64,000 bases of DNA from Lineus longissimus (Eukaryota > Nemertea > Pilidiophora > Heteronemertea > Lineidae). How positions within the stretch are numbered: position 1 is the stretch's first letter; each line of letters begins with the position of its first letter. A program made the position numbers and the translations under genes. The DNA lies in NCBI RefSeq assembly GCF_910592395.1, contig NC_088312.1:5704001-5768000 (forward strand), in the 5' to 3' direction. The notes under the pieces are model-generated. The model was not told the DNA's origin and did not search any database. It was given only the letters and a program-made list of their open reading frames with translations. Shown here piece after piece: positions 46,528-58,155 of this stretch.

Positions 46528-47004
46528 ATAGATTATAAGTTTACAGTAAAAAGTTCTTCTGTTAACAGCAGCAATGAATGTGTTAATTCTGGTGATACAT
46601 TTATCTGATATTTCCAAAAATTTATTAAGGTTGCCTCTATGTCGTATTTGTGGATGCATATGAAAACTCATGAAAGAGATAAACCTTTCCTTCGTGATAT
46701 CTGTGGCAAAGGTTAATTAAGTGATTCATTGGTAATGCTGCATGAACAATCAGTTGTTTGGCAGTGGACAAAATGCAAATGACTTCCCTCTCTTGTAAGT
46801 GCATATATCTTTGCAAGCCTTTCAATAACATGAGTTATCTAGTCTGTTTCAGCTCAAGATTGCATGTGAAACTCCTTGTTACAAGATGAATAAGTAAAAC
46901 TGATACGTAAACAAATTAGGTACAAGATAACATAAAACAAAACTGAAATATAAACTATTACAACTATAATTTTACTAATGGTTGCTATTTTTATTTCTTT
47001 GCAG
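46528..47004. other. Interval between terminal exons 15 and 16
   Basis: Contains a decayed finger at about 46,640-46,715. Otherwise nothing coding. Confidence 0.5.
46640..46715 (+). pseudogene. Relic of a finger exon
   Basis: The frame SYLWMHMKTHERDKPF followed by RDICGKG and a stop preserves the end of one finger, a linker and the start of another, with a Cys of the second finger replaced by Arg. It is a dead fragment. Confidence 0.6.
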
Positions 47005-47313
47005 TTCTTGAACTTAGCAATGAGACAAGCACCTGGGAATTGGGCAACCACAAACAACACTTTGAGATGTCAGCTCTGTGGCGTGGTCTCGGAAACTTAT
47101 GCAAGTTTTGAGACCCATTTGAAAACACATGACAAGCAGAGACAGTTTAAATGTGACGTTTGTCAGAAATTTTTCACAAGGAAAGATAATCTTCGAACTC
47201 ACAAGAGGATCCACACAGGAGAGAAGCCATACTGTTGTAAAATTTGTGGAAAACGCTTTTCTGATAATAGCGGCCTGAGACAGCATATTGTGGTTCATGC
47301 ATCAGTTATATAA
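47005..47313 (+). CDS. Locus 1 terminal exon 16: three C2H2 fingers
   Basis: The exon follows TATTTCTTTGCAG and opens FLNLAMRQAPG; 102 residues. Finger 1 (CQLCGVVSETYASFETH) lacks the core Phe, and Phe takes the place of the core Leu. The linker to finger 2 is DKQRQ. Recognition residues are T,A,S,T; R,D,N,T; D,S,G,Q. The tail is ASVI. Confidence 0.92.
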   Translation, partial: FLNLAMRQAPGNWATTNNTLRCQLCGVVSETYASFETHLKTHDKQRQFKCDVCQKFFTRKDNLRTHKRIHTGEKPYCCKICGKRFSDNSGLRQHIVVHASVI

Positions 47314-47701
47314 ACTTATAAAGAGCTCATCCATTATGACATAGAACATTTCTGTTGCATTAGATTTCATTCCTTCTTGTCGTCTTGCACGTCTAAAATC
47401 ATGGTTGTGAAGAATCTAGAAGGCTTCCATTAAATTTTGTTGGAATCTGGATATCAAACTTTTTCCTTTTATATTTATGGTGATGGATGTTGACATGTGT
47501 AGAAATAGTGTTCTCTTCTCTATACCAGTTTATCTCCATTTCTTTCAGGATAAAGCCTATCGAAACACATGCAGCTGATCGGGAGATTCAGATGAGCATG
47601 ATCTCATTAATGCCTTTACTTGCTTTTGGGAAATATGAAAGGTGACAGTATCACCGGATTTTTTGAAAGTCTTTAAATTCATGGCCTCTTTCTATTTACA
47701 G
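47314..47701. other. Interval between terminal exons 16 and 17
   Basis: Non-coding. A second acceptor-like tract (CCATTTCTTTCAG, ending about 47,549) opens only ten codons in phase 0 before a stop, so I do not call an exon. Confidence 0.45.
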
Positions 47702-48016
47702 CCAGGAAGCATGTCGCTTGGACTGAAACACAGCCAATCTGAAGTCCAAATCTCCAACAACCCTTTGCAGTGTCAGATCTGTGGCGCCCTCTCCAAACAT
47801 CGTACCAACTATGAAAGCCATATGAGAAGACATACGGGTGAACGACCATTCAAGTGTCCCACGTGTAACAAGGCATTCAACACTAAAGGCAGCCTCAATT
47901 TACATCTGCGCATTCACACAGGAGAAAAACCATATGCTTGTGAAATTTGCGGAAAGTGTTTCTCGGATCGGAGGAACTTGAAGACACACTCTTTTATACA
48001 TATGCAAAGATATTAG
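47702..48016 (+). CDS. Locus 1 terminal exon 17: three C2H2 fingers, HR-NY type
   Basis: The exon follows TTTCTATTTACAG and opens PGSMSLGLKHS; 104 residues. Finger 1 (CQICGALSKHRTNYESH) is the non-canonical type of 36,222 and 37,606, about 10 kb away, so this lineage is dispersed through the locus. Recognition residues are H,T,N,S; T,G,S,L; D,R,N,T. The tail is MQRY. Confidence 0.93.
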   Translation, partial: PGSMSLGLKHSQSEVQISNNPLQCQICGALSKHRTNYESHMRRHTGERPFKCPTCNKAFNTKGSLNLHLRIHTGEKPYACEICGKCFSDRRNLKTHSFIHMQRY

Positions 48017-48715
48017 AAAAGATGTAGGCTCACTGTCTGAGAAGCTTATGCCTTTAGAAGTGGTTTGAAGTTTCGGCCTAAATTGTGTTGTTGGAGCTGA
48101 GACACTTGTGAAGTGACGGTGATGAAGCAGTCTTACTTCTTTTTTCTTCTTCTGTGTTTGTGTAGAAAGGTCTTTTGCTGCACGTCATTCTGTGTTCTAG
48201 CATAGGGACCAAATTTAGATTCCACGCGAAACTGGCAGGTCCATTCCAAGTAGGGTGGCTTGGTTGGATTTCGGAGTCTATTTCTTCTAGGTGTCTTGGC
48301 ACCCAAGGCTGAAGAGCACGTGTTCTTCTCCTAGACTGGTTGCCGGCAAAGGCTAAGGAGACCAGTCTCCACGTGGTCTTACTTCAAATTGCATGTACAG
48401 TTCAATTTGTGTTGCCTCTGGCACCAGGCTTCTTGTCATGTGTCGTGACAATTGTCATCCAGAGGATTTTATCCTCTATATGTATTAAGCTTGCTCTTTT
48501 TGCTTAGAGTTAACAATATTTCAGCTTTAACCTTTTTACTGTGCATGACGCGCATTGCATGTCTTGTCACATGTCCCTATCGCGTGCTGGTGATGTGAAC
48601 TACTAACTTTTTAATTCATCAGCACTTGGCCTCAGCCACTGTTTGTGGGTAAATTTTACAAATAGTTTATTGATATACTGGTATTACAACATCATATCCA
48701 CCATTTTCTTTGCAG
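48017..48715. other. Interval between terminal exons 17 and 18
   Basis: About 700 bp of non-coding sequence with no recognised repeat. It ends in the acceptor tract of the next exon. Confidence 0.5.
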
Positions 48716-49015
48716 TTTATTCAGACAGCTGGAGAATGGGTTAATCACTTGGATATGCTCACAGAATGTCCAATCTGTGCTGCGACCTTCACCAGACCAT
48801 CCAGCCTCAAGGTTCACTTCAGAAAACATACCGGTGAAAGACCCTATAAGTGTAACTACTGCCCTAAAGCTTTCATTTCAGGGAGCCATCTGAAAATACA
48901 TGAACGTATTCATACTGGTGATAAACCATATGTGTGTAAGGTATGTAGTAGAGCTTTTAACCAGCGAAGTAACTTGAGGGGCCACCAGGTTACTCATTTC
49001 AAACCAGTTGAGTAG
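48716..49015 (+). CDS. Locus 1 terminal exon 18: three C2H2 fingers (last intact exon)
   Basis: The exon follows TTTTCTTTGCAG and opens FIQTAGEWVNH; 99 residues. Fingers lie at about 19-41, 47-69 and 75-97. Recognition residues are R,S,S,V; S,S,H,I; Q,S,N,G. The second linker is HTGDKPY. AATAAA at 49,596 and 49,725 are candidate poly(A) signals for the 3' end of the locus. Confidence 0.93.
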   Translation, partial: FIQTAGEWVNHLDMLTECPICAATFTRPSSLKVHFRKHTGERPYKCNYCPKAFISGSHLKIHERIHTGDKPYVCKVCSRAFNQRSNLRGHQVTHFKPVE

Positions 49016-49017
49016 AA

Positions 49018-49270
49018 ATGTACTCATTCATACTGGTGATAAACCATAAGATATTCATGTGATATTGTAGCGAAGCCTGCAACCAATAGAGTAAATTTAG
49101 GGCTTGACAACTACTAGAGAATAAGGAAGAAGCCATTTGGAAAGTAATGTTCGCGTCGTCACCAGCAATCTGAAACTAAGAGTAGAGGATAACCATTACA
49201 AATACATGTATGAATAATATTAGTGATAAACCATAAGTTGGTTGTAAGACCATAGCATCTGGTCTTGGAG
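49018..49270 (+). pseudogene. Two decayed finger repeats after exon 18
   Basis: ATTCATACTGGTGATAAACC, which encodes the linker of exon 18, recurs at about 49,027, followed by a decayed copy of the last finger. TAGTGATAAACCATAAG recurs at about 49,221. Stops and frameshifts break both. They are internal finger duplications that have lost coding capacity. Confidence 0.65.
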
Positions 49271-49969
49271 ATTGGTCTGTGGGTTTTCGCAGCAATAGAG
49301 GTTTTAGGCTGTAGAATTAAGGGGACAGATACACCATTTGAAATCAAAAGTTATAGAAGTGCAGTAGCTGTATGTCAATATGTTAACTATTTGCTGTACT
49401 TGACATGTAAACATGATGAGACATCTCTGTAACAATGTAAATATTCTATTACACTGCCATAATAATTTGTATGTTGATTGCTTTGTATCTTTGTCATATG
49501 CCATGCACTTGTAGCATGGCATTTATCAACAGTTCACTTCCTAAATACTTACATGTAGTTTGTGAATCATGCATACCAGAATTGGATATATTAATAATAA
49601 AGTGACGTGATTTTGCTAAATATTCAGTTTTGTTTTCATCAATACATTTTGACAGAGTGGGAAAACTTGTTAGACTGTGGATATTTGCAAGACCAACCCC
49701 CAGATTGTGAACAAATGTTAATGCAATAAATACAAGATCACCTGCGCTTTGTCCCTTGTGTTCATCAGTGAAAGTACCTGTGATAAAATGTACTGGAAAG
49801 TTTGAAGTCTGTATCACCAAACCTCACTGCAGGTAGATTGCACAAATCTTAAAACGAGCGTAAATGTATTTCTTGAACAAGTGTAAAGAATAAAAAAAAA
49901 TTGGTTCAATGTATTTAGCCTCTTGTTTCCCTCTCCTGCCATGCCTGCAGACTGTAGTTCAGCCCATGT
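49271..49969. other. Non-coding 3' flank of locus 1
   Basis: Contains AATAAA at 49,596-49,601 and 49,725-49,730 on the plus strand. No coding region seen. Confidence 0.5.
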
Positions 49970-51650
49970 TGCCAAGCTGTGAAATTTGCTGCACCACCAG
50001 ACCATTTTGTCTCAGTCACAGCCTAAGACACACTTCTGTCTCAACCTTGGACAAACTCACCCATGCCCTGCTGTGAAATGACCATACTGTCTCAGTCACA
50101 GCATTGGTCCAGGACGTGTATCAGACAAAGCCACACTTCTGTCACAACCTTGGACTAACTCGCTCCGTGATGCCTAGCTCGGACCCTTGGTGCACTACCT
50201 GACCATTCTGTCTCAGTCACAGTCTGGGCCAGGACATGTATTAGTCAAAGACACACTTCTGTCACAACCTTGGACTAACTCGCTCCGTGATGCCTAGCTC
50301 GGACCCTTGGTGCACTACCTGACCATTCTGTCTCAGTTACAGTCTGGGCCAGGACATGTATTAGTCAAAGATACACTTCTGTCACAACCTTGGACTAACT
50401 CGTTCCGTGATGCCTAGCTCGGACCCTTGGTGCACTACCTGACCATTCTGTCTCAGTTACAGTCTGGGCCAGGACATGTATTAGTCAAAGACACACTTCT
50501 GTCACAACCTTGGACTAACTCGCTCCGTGATGCCTAGCTCGGACCCTTGGTGCACTATCTGACTATTCTGTCTCAGTCACAGTCTGGGACCAGGACATGT
50601 ATTAGTCAAAGACACACTTCTGTCACAACCTTGGACTAACTCGCTCCGTGATGCCTAGCTCGGACCCTTGGTGCACTACCTGACCATTCTGTCTCACTCA
50701 CAGCATTGGTCCAGGACGTGTATCAGACAAAGACACACTTCTATCACAACCTTGGACTAACTCGCTCCGTGATGCCTAGCTCGGACCCTTGGTGCACTAC
50801 CTGACCATTCTGTCTCAGTCAGAGCATTGGTCCAGGACATGTATTAGTCAAAGACACACTTCTGTCACAACCTTGGACTAACTCGCTCCGTGATGCCTAG
50901 CTCGGACCCTTTGTGCACTACCTGACCATTCTGTCTCAGTCACAGTCTGGGCCAGGACATGTATTAGTCAAAGACACACTTCTGTCACAACCTTGGACTA
51001 ACTCGCTCCGTGATGCCTAGCTCGGACTCTTGGTGCACTACCTGACCATTCTGTCTCAGTTACAGTCTGGGCCAGGACATGTATTAGTCAAAGATACACT
51101 TCTGTCACAACCTTGGACTAACTCGCTCCGTGATGCCTAGCTCGGACCCTTGGTGCACTACCTGACCATTCTGTCTCAGTCACAGTCTGGGCCAGGACAT
51201 GTATTAATCAAAGACACACTTCTATCACAACCTTGGACTAACTCGCTCCGTGATGCCTAGCTCGGACCCTTGGTGCACTACCTGACCATTCTGTCTCAGT
51301 TACAGTCTGGGCCAGGACATTTATTAGTTAAAGATACACTTCTGTCACAACCTTGGACTAACTCGCTCCGTGATGCCTAGCTCGGAACCTTGGTGCACTA
51401 CCTGACCATTCAGTCTCAGTCACAGTCTGGGCCTGGACATGTATTAGTCAAAGATACACTTCTGTCACAACCTTGGACTAACTCGCTCCGCGATGCCCAG
51501 CTCGGACCCTTGGTGCACTACCTGACCATTCTGTCTCAGTCACAGTCTGGGCCAGGACATGTATTAGTCAAAGATACACTTCTGTCACAACCTTTGACTA
51601 ACTCGCTCCGTGATGCCTAGCTCGGAACCTTGGTGCACTACCTGACCATC
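49970..51650. repeat. 120-bp minisatellite, about 13-14 copies
   Basis: The unit contains CTTGGACTAACTCGCTCCGT, ATGCCTAGCTCGGACCCTTG and TGGTGCACTACCTGACCATT, then a CTCAGT(C/T)ACAG phrase, and repeats at exactly 120 bp through most of the array. The left end (to about 50,140) is degenerate and shorter. Two unit variants (CAGTCACAG...AGACACACTT and CAGTTACAG...AGATACACTT) are intermixed. Some units are open in one frame, but most have a stop in GATGCCTAG, so it is not coding. It separates the two finger loci. Confidence 0.97.
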
Positions 51651-53904
51651 AATATAGAAGAAATATAGAAGAAAATTGTAAAAGATTATTCTTGCCATTG
51701 CTTTTCTGTGTTGTCTTCAGTTGTAAGAGTTCTGTCAGGGGGAGGAGGTTGTGACAACTTCACAACTGATTACACAACCAAAGTGTCATGGTCTTTCTGA
51801 GGACAAGTAGCACAGAGGCAGAATTAGCTCTGTGACAGTCACAACCAGGGAGGAGACCTTACAAATTGTATTGCCCATTCAAATACCCATATTGGGCCCA
51901 CATTCTTTGCTATCTGGGCTAATTCAAAAGGACACTTGTGGTAAGAAATAAAGAAAAAGTTTTTAAAAAACATGATACTATTTACTAGTAATCAAGTATG
52001 CTGTATGAGATGATCCCCATCCCGACAGACGTCCGTTCATAGCATCCCGTGCGCAATGACCCCAAGATCCTGCCACTGATGAGGGCAATGATTTTGACAG
52101 GACTCAGCTGGCGCCATCTGAGCTAAAAGAAGGAACTACCCGATTACTTAAAATTAAAAATGACCCCGCTTGAGGAGACTGGTGAAAGAGTCTACCGAAT
52201 ATTGGGGACAAATACAGACTGCAGTGACCCTGTGGGAGAGGTCGGGTTTACAGGATGTCATCAGCTGGTTGGTCACTGTCACTAGTGTCGCTGGTTGTGA
52301 CAGTTGAGAAGACGGGCTAGATTTGTGTACATTCCCTCCTGCGGTGTCTCAGAAAAAGTACCCAACACGCCACAGGGGCGCTGCTGTTGCCCATTGGTTT
52401 TTGAAAGGCGTTATCACCCGGGAAAGACGCACCAAACTTTGTCCTGGCTCAGGAATAGACCCTTCTGACGGTAGTACAAAGAACAACACTGATTGTGAAA
52501 CTATCATTCTTTATTTGATATGTTTAGGACAAATTTAGATATTCAACGTCCTGATACATTGGTCAAGTATCATGAAAAGGTTTTACAAAAAGATATATTC
52601 TAAAGACAATCTGTACGTGGGCACCACATGTGGGAACAGGTGGCGCTACAGTTAGGTAGGATTTCTATTCCAGTGGAGTTGTAGGAAATGTCCCTCTGGC
52701 AACAAGTCCTCCCCTGTTGGTTGGTGTACATCAACACCTAAGAGATTAATGCGCATAATATATTCATCAGTCCCCAGAACACTATATCTTAGGGTATTTA
52801 AAACTGTTACATGTACACTCATTCATCCTGGATTGTCCCTACTCTTTTGCGAAAACTCTCTACGGAATACTCTATCCTTGTTCATTTCTGTTACATCTAT
52901 ACATCCTGATTTATAAGCACTGTCCAGAGTTACTGTTCGTCACCATGGAGGACTAGTCACGATGCCGGTAGAAGTAGGACAGGTGGCTTGTATACATCGA
53001 TGGTAGGATGCCGGGTTCAGCCGCGGGAAGGGAGTCGGTCCATCCCTCTGAAGATGAAAGAAAATATATCGATATAAGGGTTATGGATAGTTAGTTCAAA
53101 ACTTATTCTAGCGCAACTGGGAGCAGACTTGCAGATTTGGGAGAATAGAAACAATTATTCAATCGTCATTTGTATTTGGTATGCCCCAACGATCAGTCTC
53201 CCCATCTAATATGTGAATTTGTTCTGCAGTACGTTATTTGCGTGGCCAAATGATTGTACACGGATTGCATTTATCAGCCTGATGAGTCTATCGAACAGAC
53301 CATCACTAGACACCCCTGTTTCTCATTTGGCTAGCTGTTTCTTTTGCTTGCACGGCGAAATACCATTAACTGCATCAGGGGGACTTTTTCTCATTCTAGC
53401 AGAAGTTGTTTTCTATGTACGGATTCTACCTATTCCTACCGGTTTGAGCTGCTGGCCTAGGACTGCTGGGCACTCATCCTCTCACATCTCGTGGATCGGA
53501 CTCATCCTTGGACTAAGCCTCTGAAATTATGAGACAGATCAAGGTTAAGGTGGATTTCAGGGTCATGTTTATAAAAATCAAGATTTCCTTACCATACTTT
53601 CCAACAAGGCCAAAGTTTCAGTTAGCAAATCACAATCCAAGTTTGAATAGAATTACCGAATCTACTTCCTTGGCAATAACATGCTGACCGCTTTTGGTAT
53701 GCCTCCTTACCATTAAATCACAAGAGGCGCTATGCTAGCAAACAATAGACTAGAATGATCGCCAACCGCCTCAAAGTATGTTGGATCAAACATCCCACAG
53801 GCATGGGTCACCCAGTAAAAAGTATCATCATGGTTACATTTGATATTGTTTGAATGATTAACTCACTGTATTCAACCTGCGTTCATTTCGCAGTTAATGT
53901 ATTA

Positions 53905-53970
53905 GTTACCACTCTATGCCTTAGAGGCGGCAGAATGGTACTGTTTTGACAAGAAGTCTCACCAACAGCC
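53905..53970. repeat. Direct repeat copy 1 of about 65 bp
   Basis: GTTACCACTCTATGCCTTAG through AGTCTCACCAACAGCC. It recurs at 54,108-54,173 with a few substitutions. Confidence 0.8.
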
Positions 53971-54107
53971 ACAAGTATCTCTTCGAAAACATCACAGTAA
54001 CACGTTCGACCCAGGGAATCTGTCAGCTGGCTGACGAGTAGGTTGGGAATTGTGTATGATCAGCTCTCTCAAAGACACCCGAGACAGGGATTAAAATATT
54101 GTGTATA

Positions 54108-54173
54108 AGTTACCATTGTATGCCTTAGAGGGGGCGGAATGGTACTGTTTAGACAAGAAGTCTCTCCAACAGC
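54108..54173. repeat. Direct repeat copy 2 of about 65 bp
   Basis: GTTACCATTGTATGCCTTAG through AGTCTCTCCAACAGCC, in the same orientation about 204 bp after copy 1. GGATCAA phrases follow in the flanks of related sequence at 53,782 and 54,187. Confidence 0.8.
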
Positions 54174-55869
54174 CTCAATGAATATTGGATCAACGGCACA
54201 CAGGGCCTCCCAGAGATACCGTCAATGACGAAATATGACTGGGCCTTCTGTAAGATTAGTTTCTCCGCCAAACACGGGACTGAAGGATTAAAATCTTGTG
54301 TTTATAGGCTAACAAATGCAAACACTTTCAATAAACCCCCTACAAGAGACGAGTGGCTCTTCGTCTCCCCGACTTTGACACCCTACTACGAACATATCAA
54401 TAGATCAGCCAGCGGTCCTTGGTGTCGCCGTGTGGGTTACGTCCAGTGTGAAATTGTTTGCAATTGTCAAGGAACCACGATCTGACATCCATAACCAGCG
54501 TATTCCCTATTCATGCCAGTTACAGTCGGGTGCTACACCACAGTCGGGATAGTGGAGCCAAGTGAATGATTGTTTAAATTTAAAGCATTTTTGAAAAATC
54601 ATATGACAAGGTTTGGAGGTCAAAAGCCTTCCAGTTATGCACATAAGTCCTGCCTTACCGTGAATTTGCGACTGAAATTTCTAACCTGCGCAGGTCATTC
54701 TCGGCTCGACTGCATGACTTTTAGTACAGCAATAAAAACCTGTTGAAACCAATTCAAACAATTATTAATCATAGATACTGGGCCCTACCTTCTGCTGCAG
54801 CTCTTTTAACTTGATTTCCGAAATGTTGAAGGGAATTTTACCTTTGAAATCGGAAAAAAGTTTTCCAGCGATGTTCTGCGCAGTTCACTCACACACCAAC
54901 TGACTTGCGTTCAAATCAACCGAGACCGATCATGGCCAAAGACAATACATTTGACGTTACACCATCCGGGCACTATTCCTCTACCCCGCGAAAGACAGGC
55001 CGGCGGCTTTTAGCGCCAACTTGTATTGTTATGTCATTAGACCAATTGGATGGTATTGTCAAATGTGGGTCTGGGCTATTGCATAACATGCACATGAACG
55101 GAGCTATATGGCCATAGAAATATATACAAGCCAGGTTTCGCAAGCGTTACGAAGAACTGGGAAGGGCAAAGTTTGTAAATGCATACATGTGGTGCAAATT
55201 CTCTCGGCATTACTCCCATGGGTTTGACCCTACTTAGGTCTCAGTAGGGAGGTTTTTCTGTATTCATGCGCGGCCAAGCCCTAACCGTAGTTCCTAAAAT
55301 CATTGATTTCTCGGTCCTCACAGTAGTTGTCTCGGCAAAGACATGTTTTTTTTGAGTTTCTGAAACCTATAGAGCGCTACTCAATAGGCGGCTAACAAGA
55401 AACAACGCATTTACTGTTGTTGCCGACGTATGTGTACTACTGTACACTGAACTTGGGATGTGCGTTGCCCCGTGTTGAAATGCCGTCCAGTGCCAGTTGG
55501 TGCGTTTTTCGCTGATTTGTGCAAACTTCAACATATCTCAAAAGTTCAATGGTTGACCCTCGTTTTTTTTTTGATTTTTGTGTAGCGTAACCAACTGTCG
55601 TTCATGGGAGAATGGTCACTGTAAGAATTATTTAGGAAGAAATGTATAGTATTTGGGGGTTTTCGTGATTGTCCGGCCCAATTGGCAATATTATTGCCAT
55701 TTGGGATGGTGAACAGAGCTTGGAGCAAATGCGACGCTTATGATTTATTTAAAGAAATAAAATGCCCGGTTTAACATCCTGCAGAATCAGGGGAATCGGG
55801 CGTTTCCAGTGATATACGATACAAATGGGTTGTCCTCATGCATTCACTTTGGTAACGCATTTTAAAATA

Positions 55870-56060
55870 TGTTACGTCCTGTTAATGGGGCACGTCATCA
55901 TCGCGCACATTTGGGAAAAACTCCCTAACGAGACCTTACGTTTCAGGCGCGTGCGATCGCCAGGTGCGTTGCAGGTCAAATGTCTATGCTGCCACCTATT
56001 AGGTCTTGGGAGGACAAGTTCGTCAACGCATGCGCCATGAACACTACCACTTACCGCAGA
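55870..56060. promoter_or_regulatory. CpG-rich patch, candidate locus 2 promoter
   Basis: This stretch has many CpG dinucleotides (for example GCGCGTGCGATCGCC and AACGCATGCGCC) against a CpG-poor background. It lies about 600 bp before the acceptor of exon A of locus 2, where a spliced 5' UTR exon would be expected. No TATA box or initiator was identified. Confidence 0.3.
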
Positions 56061-56629
56061 ATTGGGGGACCAGTGATGATCAGCCAATAAGCCCGAAATG
56101 GGCAAAATTGCAAATGTTGCATTACAAAACCGTTATTTCGGCGTATTCTTGCATTCTTTAAAGCCAATGAACACGCCACTAAATACTTCAGGCCTTTCTT
56201 CAAAGTAATCGGTAAGATAATAGTTTATTTTTGTGTGAAAAGTGGTGAACGTGCCTTGGCTTTGTTTCTGAGCAAAGGCAGGATTTATATAATATGAGGC
56301 CTACCCGCCACCCACTTGCACTATAGTAGGCCTATACATACTAGTACCGGCTAGGGCTAGGCTAGGCTATTACATTACTAATACTATATTAGGTATTGTA
56401 CTTGAGGATCAGATGGACACATGTACATGGTCCAGACGGGGGATTGTATTGTTTTAATACCTTACCGACAACCGAGACTACAGTTCAGACAATTGGCCAC
56501 GACGTCGTTTTCGATCAATTCCCTCACCAAGAAGACTTTGATGTCCACTGACGCAGTTCGATGTTGGACAGTTTGTGTCGAAGCGCTATTATTTGAGTGC
56601 CTGACTATGATTTTGGTATTATTTTTTAG

Positions 56630-57303
56630 GTCAAATTGTTGATGTTGCGTTGATAATGAAGGACACGGATGGTACATGTACAATGTCGATGCCAGAATCT
56701 CAAGAAGAGAGCAGCCCATCGGAAATTATGCAGATGGAGCTGCACAGCAAAGGTGCTGTTCTGACCAAAGCCTGGTCAGACTTGTTTAGCTTCATAACAA
56801 AGTATCAGGCAGAGCTGACGGTGAAGGAAAATGCTGTTGAAATAGCTGAACGGGAGATTGATGTGCGTAAAAGACAATTAGAGGAAATGAAACCAATGGT
56901 GGAAGCAGGGAATGAGGAGGTAGAAAAATTACAAGAAGAGATTCGAACCAAGGAAAGACTGCTGAGCAAATCACAATCAGAACTTTCTGTGAAAGAGCAG
57001 TTGTTAAGAAGGGTGCAGTCAGACTTGAACTGCAACATGGAACTTTTAGAAAAAGCCAGATGTGATCTTTTAGATAGACAATCAGAACTTGTGCGCAACA
57101 GGGGTGACTTAGAACGCTTAAAATCTGAACTGACTATAAAACAGGAACAAATTCAAATAAAAGACAATTTATTGAGAAAGTTACAAAATCAGTTGATGAA
57201 AGAAAATGCTGAACTGAAGGAGCAGTTGGAGCTGAAGGAAAGAACCCTTGAAATAGAACGAAGGTCCCATGAACTCACCAAGAGAACACTCCGTGAAAAA
57301 TTA
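56630..57303 (+). CDS. Locus 2 shared exon A: coiled-coil N-terminus
   Basis: The acceptor TATTTTTTAG ends at 56,629, and 26 nt of 5' UTR precede ATG 56,656 (27 nt in locus 1). Coding ends at the donor GTAAGT (57,304), phase 0, 216 residues. The twelve 14-residue coiled-coil repeats of locus 1 are kept in register, with no indel inside them. The only length changes are near the N-terminus (MKDTDGTCTMSMPESQEESS). The stretch encoding MELHSKGAVLTKAWSDLFSF to KENAVEI is nearly identical to locus 1 in DNA as well as protein, while the rest of the exon has diverged. Confidence 0.9.
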
Positions 57304-57456
57304 GTAAGTATACAAGTCCACTCATAATGCAGAATGTAGATTTTACAATTTCAATCGAGATCTGTACTGAACTTGAGCAGGAATTTAGTAAACTAGCCCA
57401 GCTGTGATCTTTACCAATGATTCATCACACTGAGTGGTATCTTTGTTGTTTTTCAG

Positions 57457-58155
57457 AAACCATCTGCCAGTGCTGTGCAAACTGTGATAGAGATTCCAGA
57501 TTCCCCTCCAACTTTAGATCTTTCTGACGAGCAAACAGATTTTGGCCTTTCCAGGATAATTTCTGTAGCTGAGAGTCGAGGCAAACGTCCGTCTGGAATG
57601 GATTTAGACTTGCCAGCCAAACGATTTCATTCCACCACCCAGGATAGTGCTATGCCTTGCTTATCAGCTGTAAGTTCTGACACTTTCCCAGACCTTTCAA
57701 GAAGTTCTCAACCAATGCCAACTGCTACAAAACCACAGCAACAATGGTCTATGCCATCTCCCTCTGCCATTTCACCTCGCCAGGTTCCACAGCCACGAAC
57801 ACCTACTCAGTTGCCTCCTAGTCCTACCTTCCAAGAATCGTACGCACAGAGTGACAATTTCAATGTTACTGCCACATCTGCCAGTGCCAGTGATACCTTC
57901 TTTCCATTAAGTGTCTCACAAGGTGAGGAGGACTCAAAAGCATGCATTGACACATCTGCTGGTGCTATGTACCACTCGGATGCTGAAATGCAGGGATCAG
58001 GACTATATATGCCTGAAACAGCTGGAAGTTCTGGGACAAGTGACAGTAATCAGGGGCCCCCTGTGCCCATATCAGGGCCTATTCCAAGTACGGGAATGTC
58101 ACCTGGTGGCAGCATGTCACCTGGGGGATCAACACAAGAAGGAGCTGAAGGAAAG
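57457..58155 (+). CDS. Locus 2 shared exon B: S/P/Q-rich segment with SIM-like motif
   Basis: The exon follows TTGTTTTTCAG and opens KPSASAVQTVIEIPDS; it ends at the donor GTAGGG (58,156), phase 0, 233 codons. Blocks shared with locus 1 are VIEIPDSPPTLDLS, DFGLS.IIS.AES, FFPLSV, IDTSA..MY and SDSNQGP. The P-rich middle is longer than in locus 1, and MSPGGS is duplicated near the end. The combined common part is 449 residues. Confidence 0.88.

Larger units (their letters stand above)
30443..49015 (+). other. Locus 1: coiled-coil/C2H2 gene with 18 alternative terminal exons
   Basis: Two shared coding exons at the 5' end (30,443-31,108 and 31,367-32,008) are followed by 18 intact exons, each with a pyrimidine tract and AG, an open frame in phase 0 from that AG, 2-12 C2H2 fingers and a stop. 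Decayed finger exons lie between them. The finger exons are plainly alternative last exons: two of them have no usable ATG ahead of their fingers, and their phase matches the donor of the second shared exon. The organisation matches the lola/mod(mdg4) type of locus. Which exons are used, and whether splicing is in cis or trans, cannot be seen here. Confidence 0.85.
51651..56629. other. Intergenic stretch between locus 1 and locus 2
   Basis: About 5 kb without supported coding. It holds a duplicated 65-bp segment at 53.9 and 54.1 kb and a CpG-rich patch at about 55,870-56,060 that could be the promoter of locus 2. Confidence 0.5.

Noticed and set aside
51390-51620. Open frame with a 40-residue repeat
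   Set aside because: It comes from two minisatellite units that lack the usual stop; most other units have a stop in this frame.
52350-52385. CTCF-like site (CCACAGGGGCGCTG) between the two loci
   Set aside because: Only the 3' half of the consensus fits; spacing in the 5' half is wrong by two bases.
53213-53524. 103-codon open frame
   Set aside because: No recognisable domain, no splice or promoter context, and composition like its non-coding surroundings.
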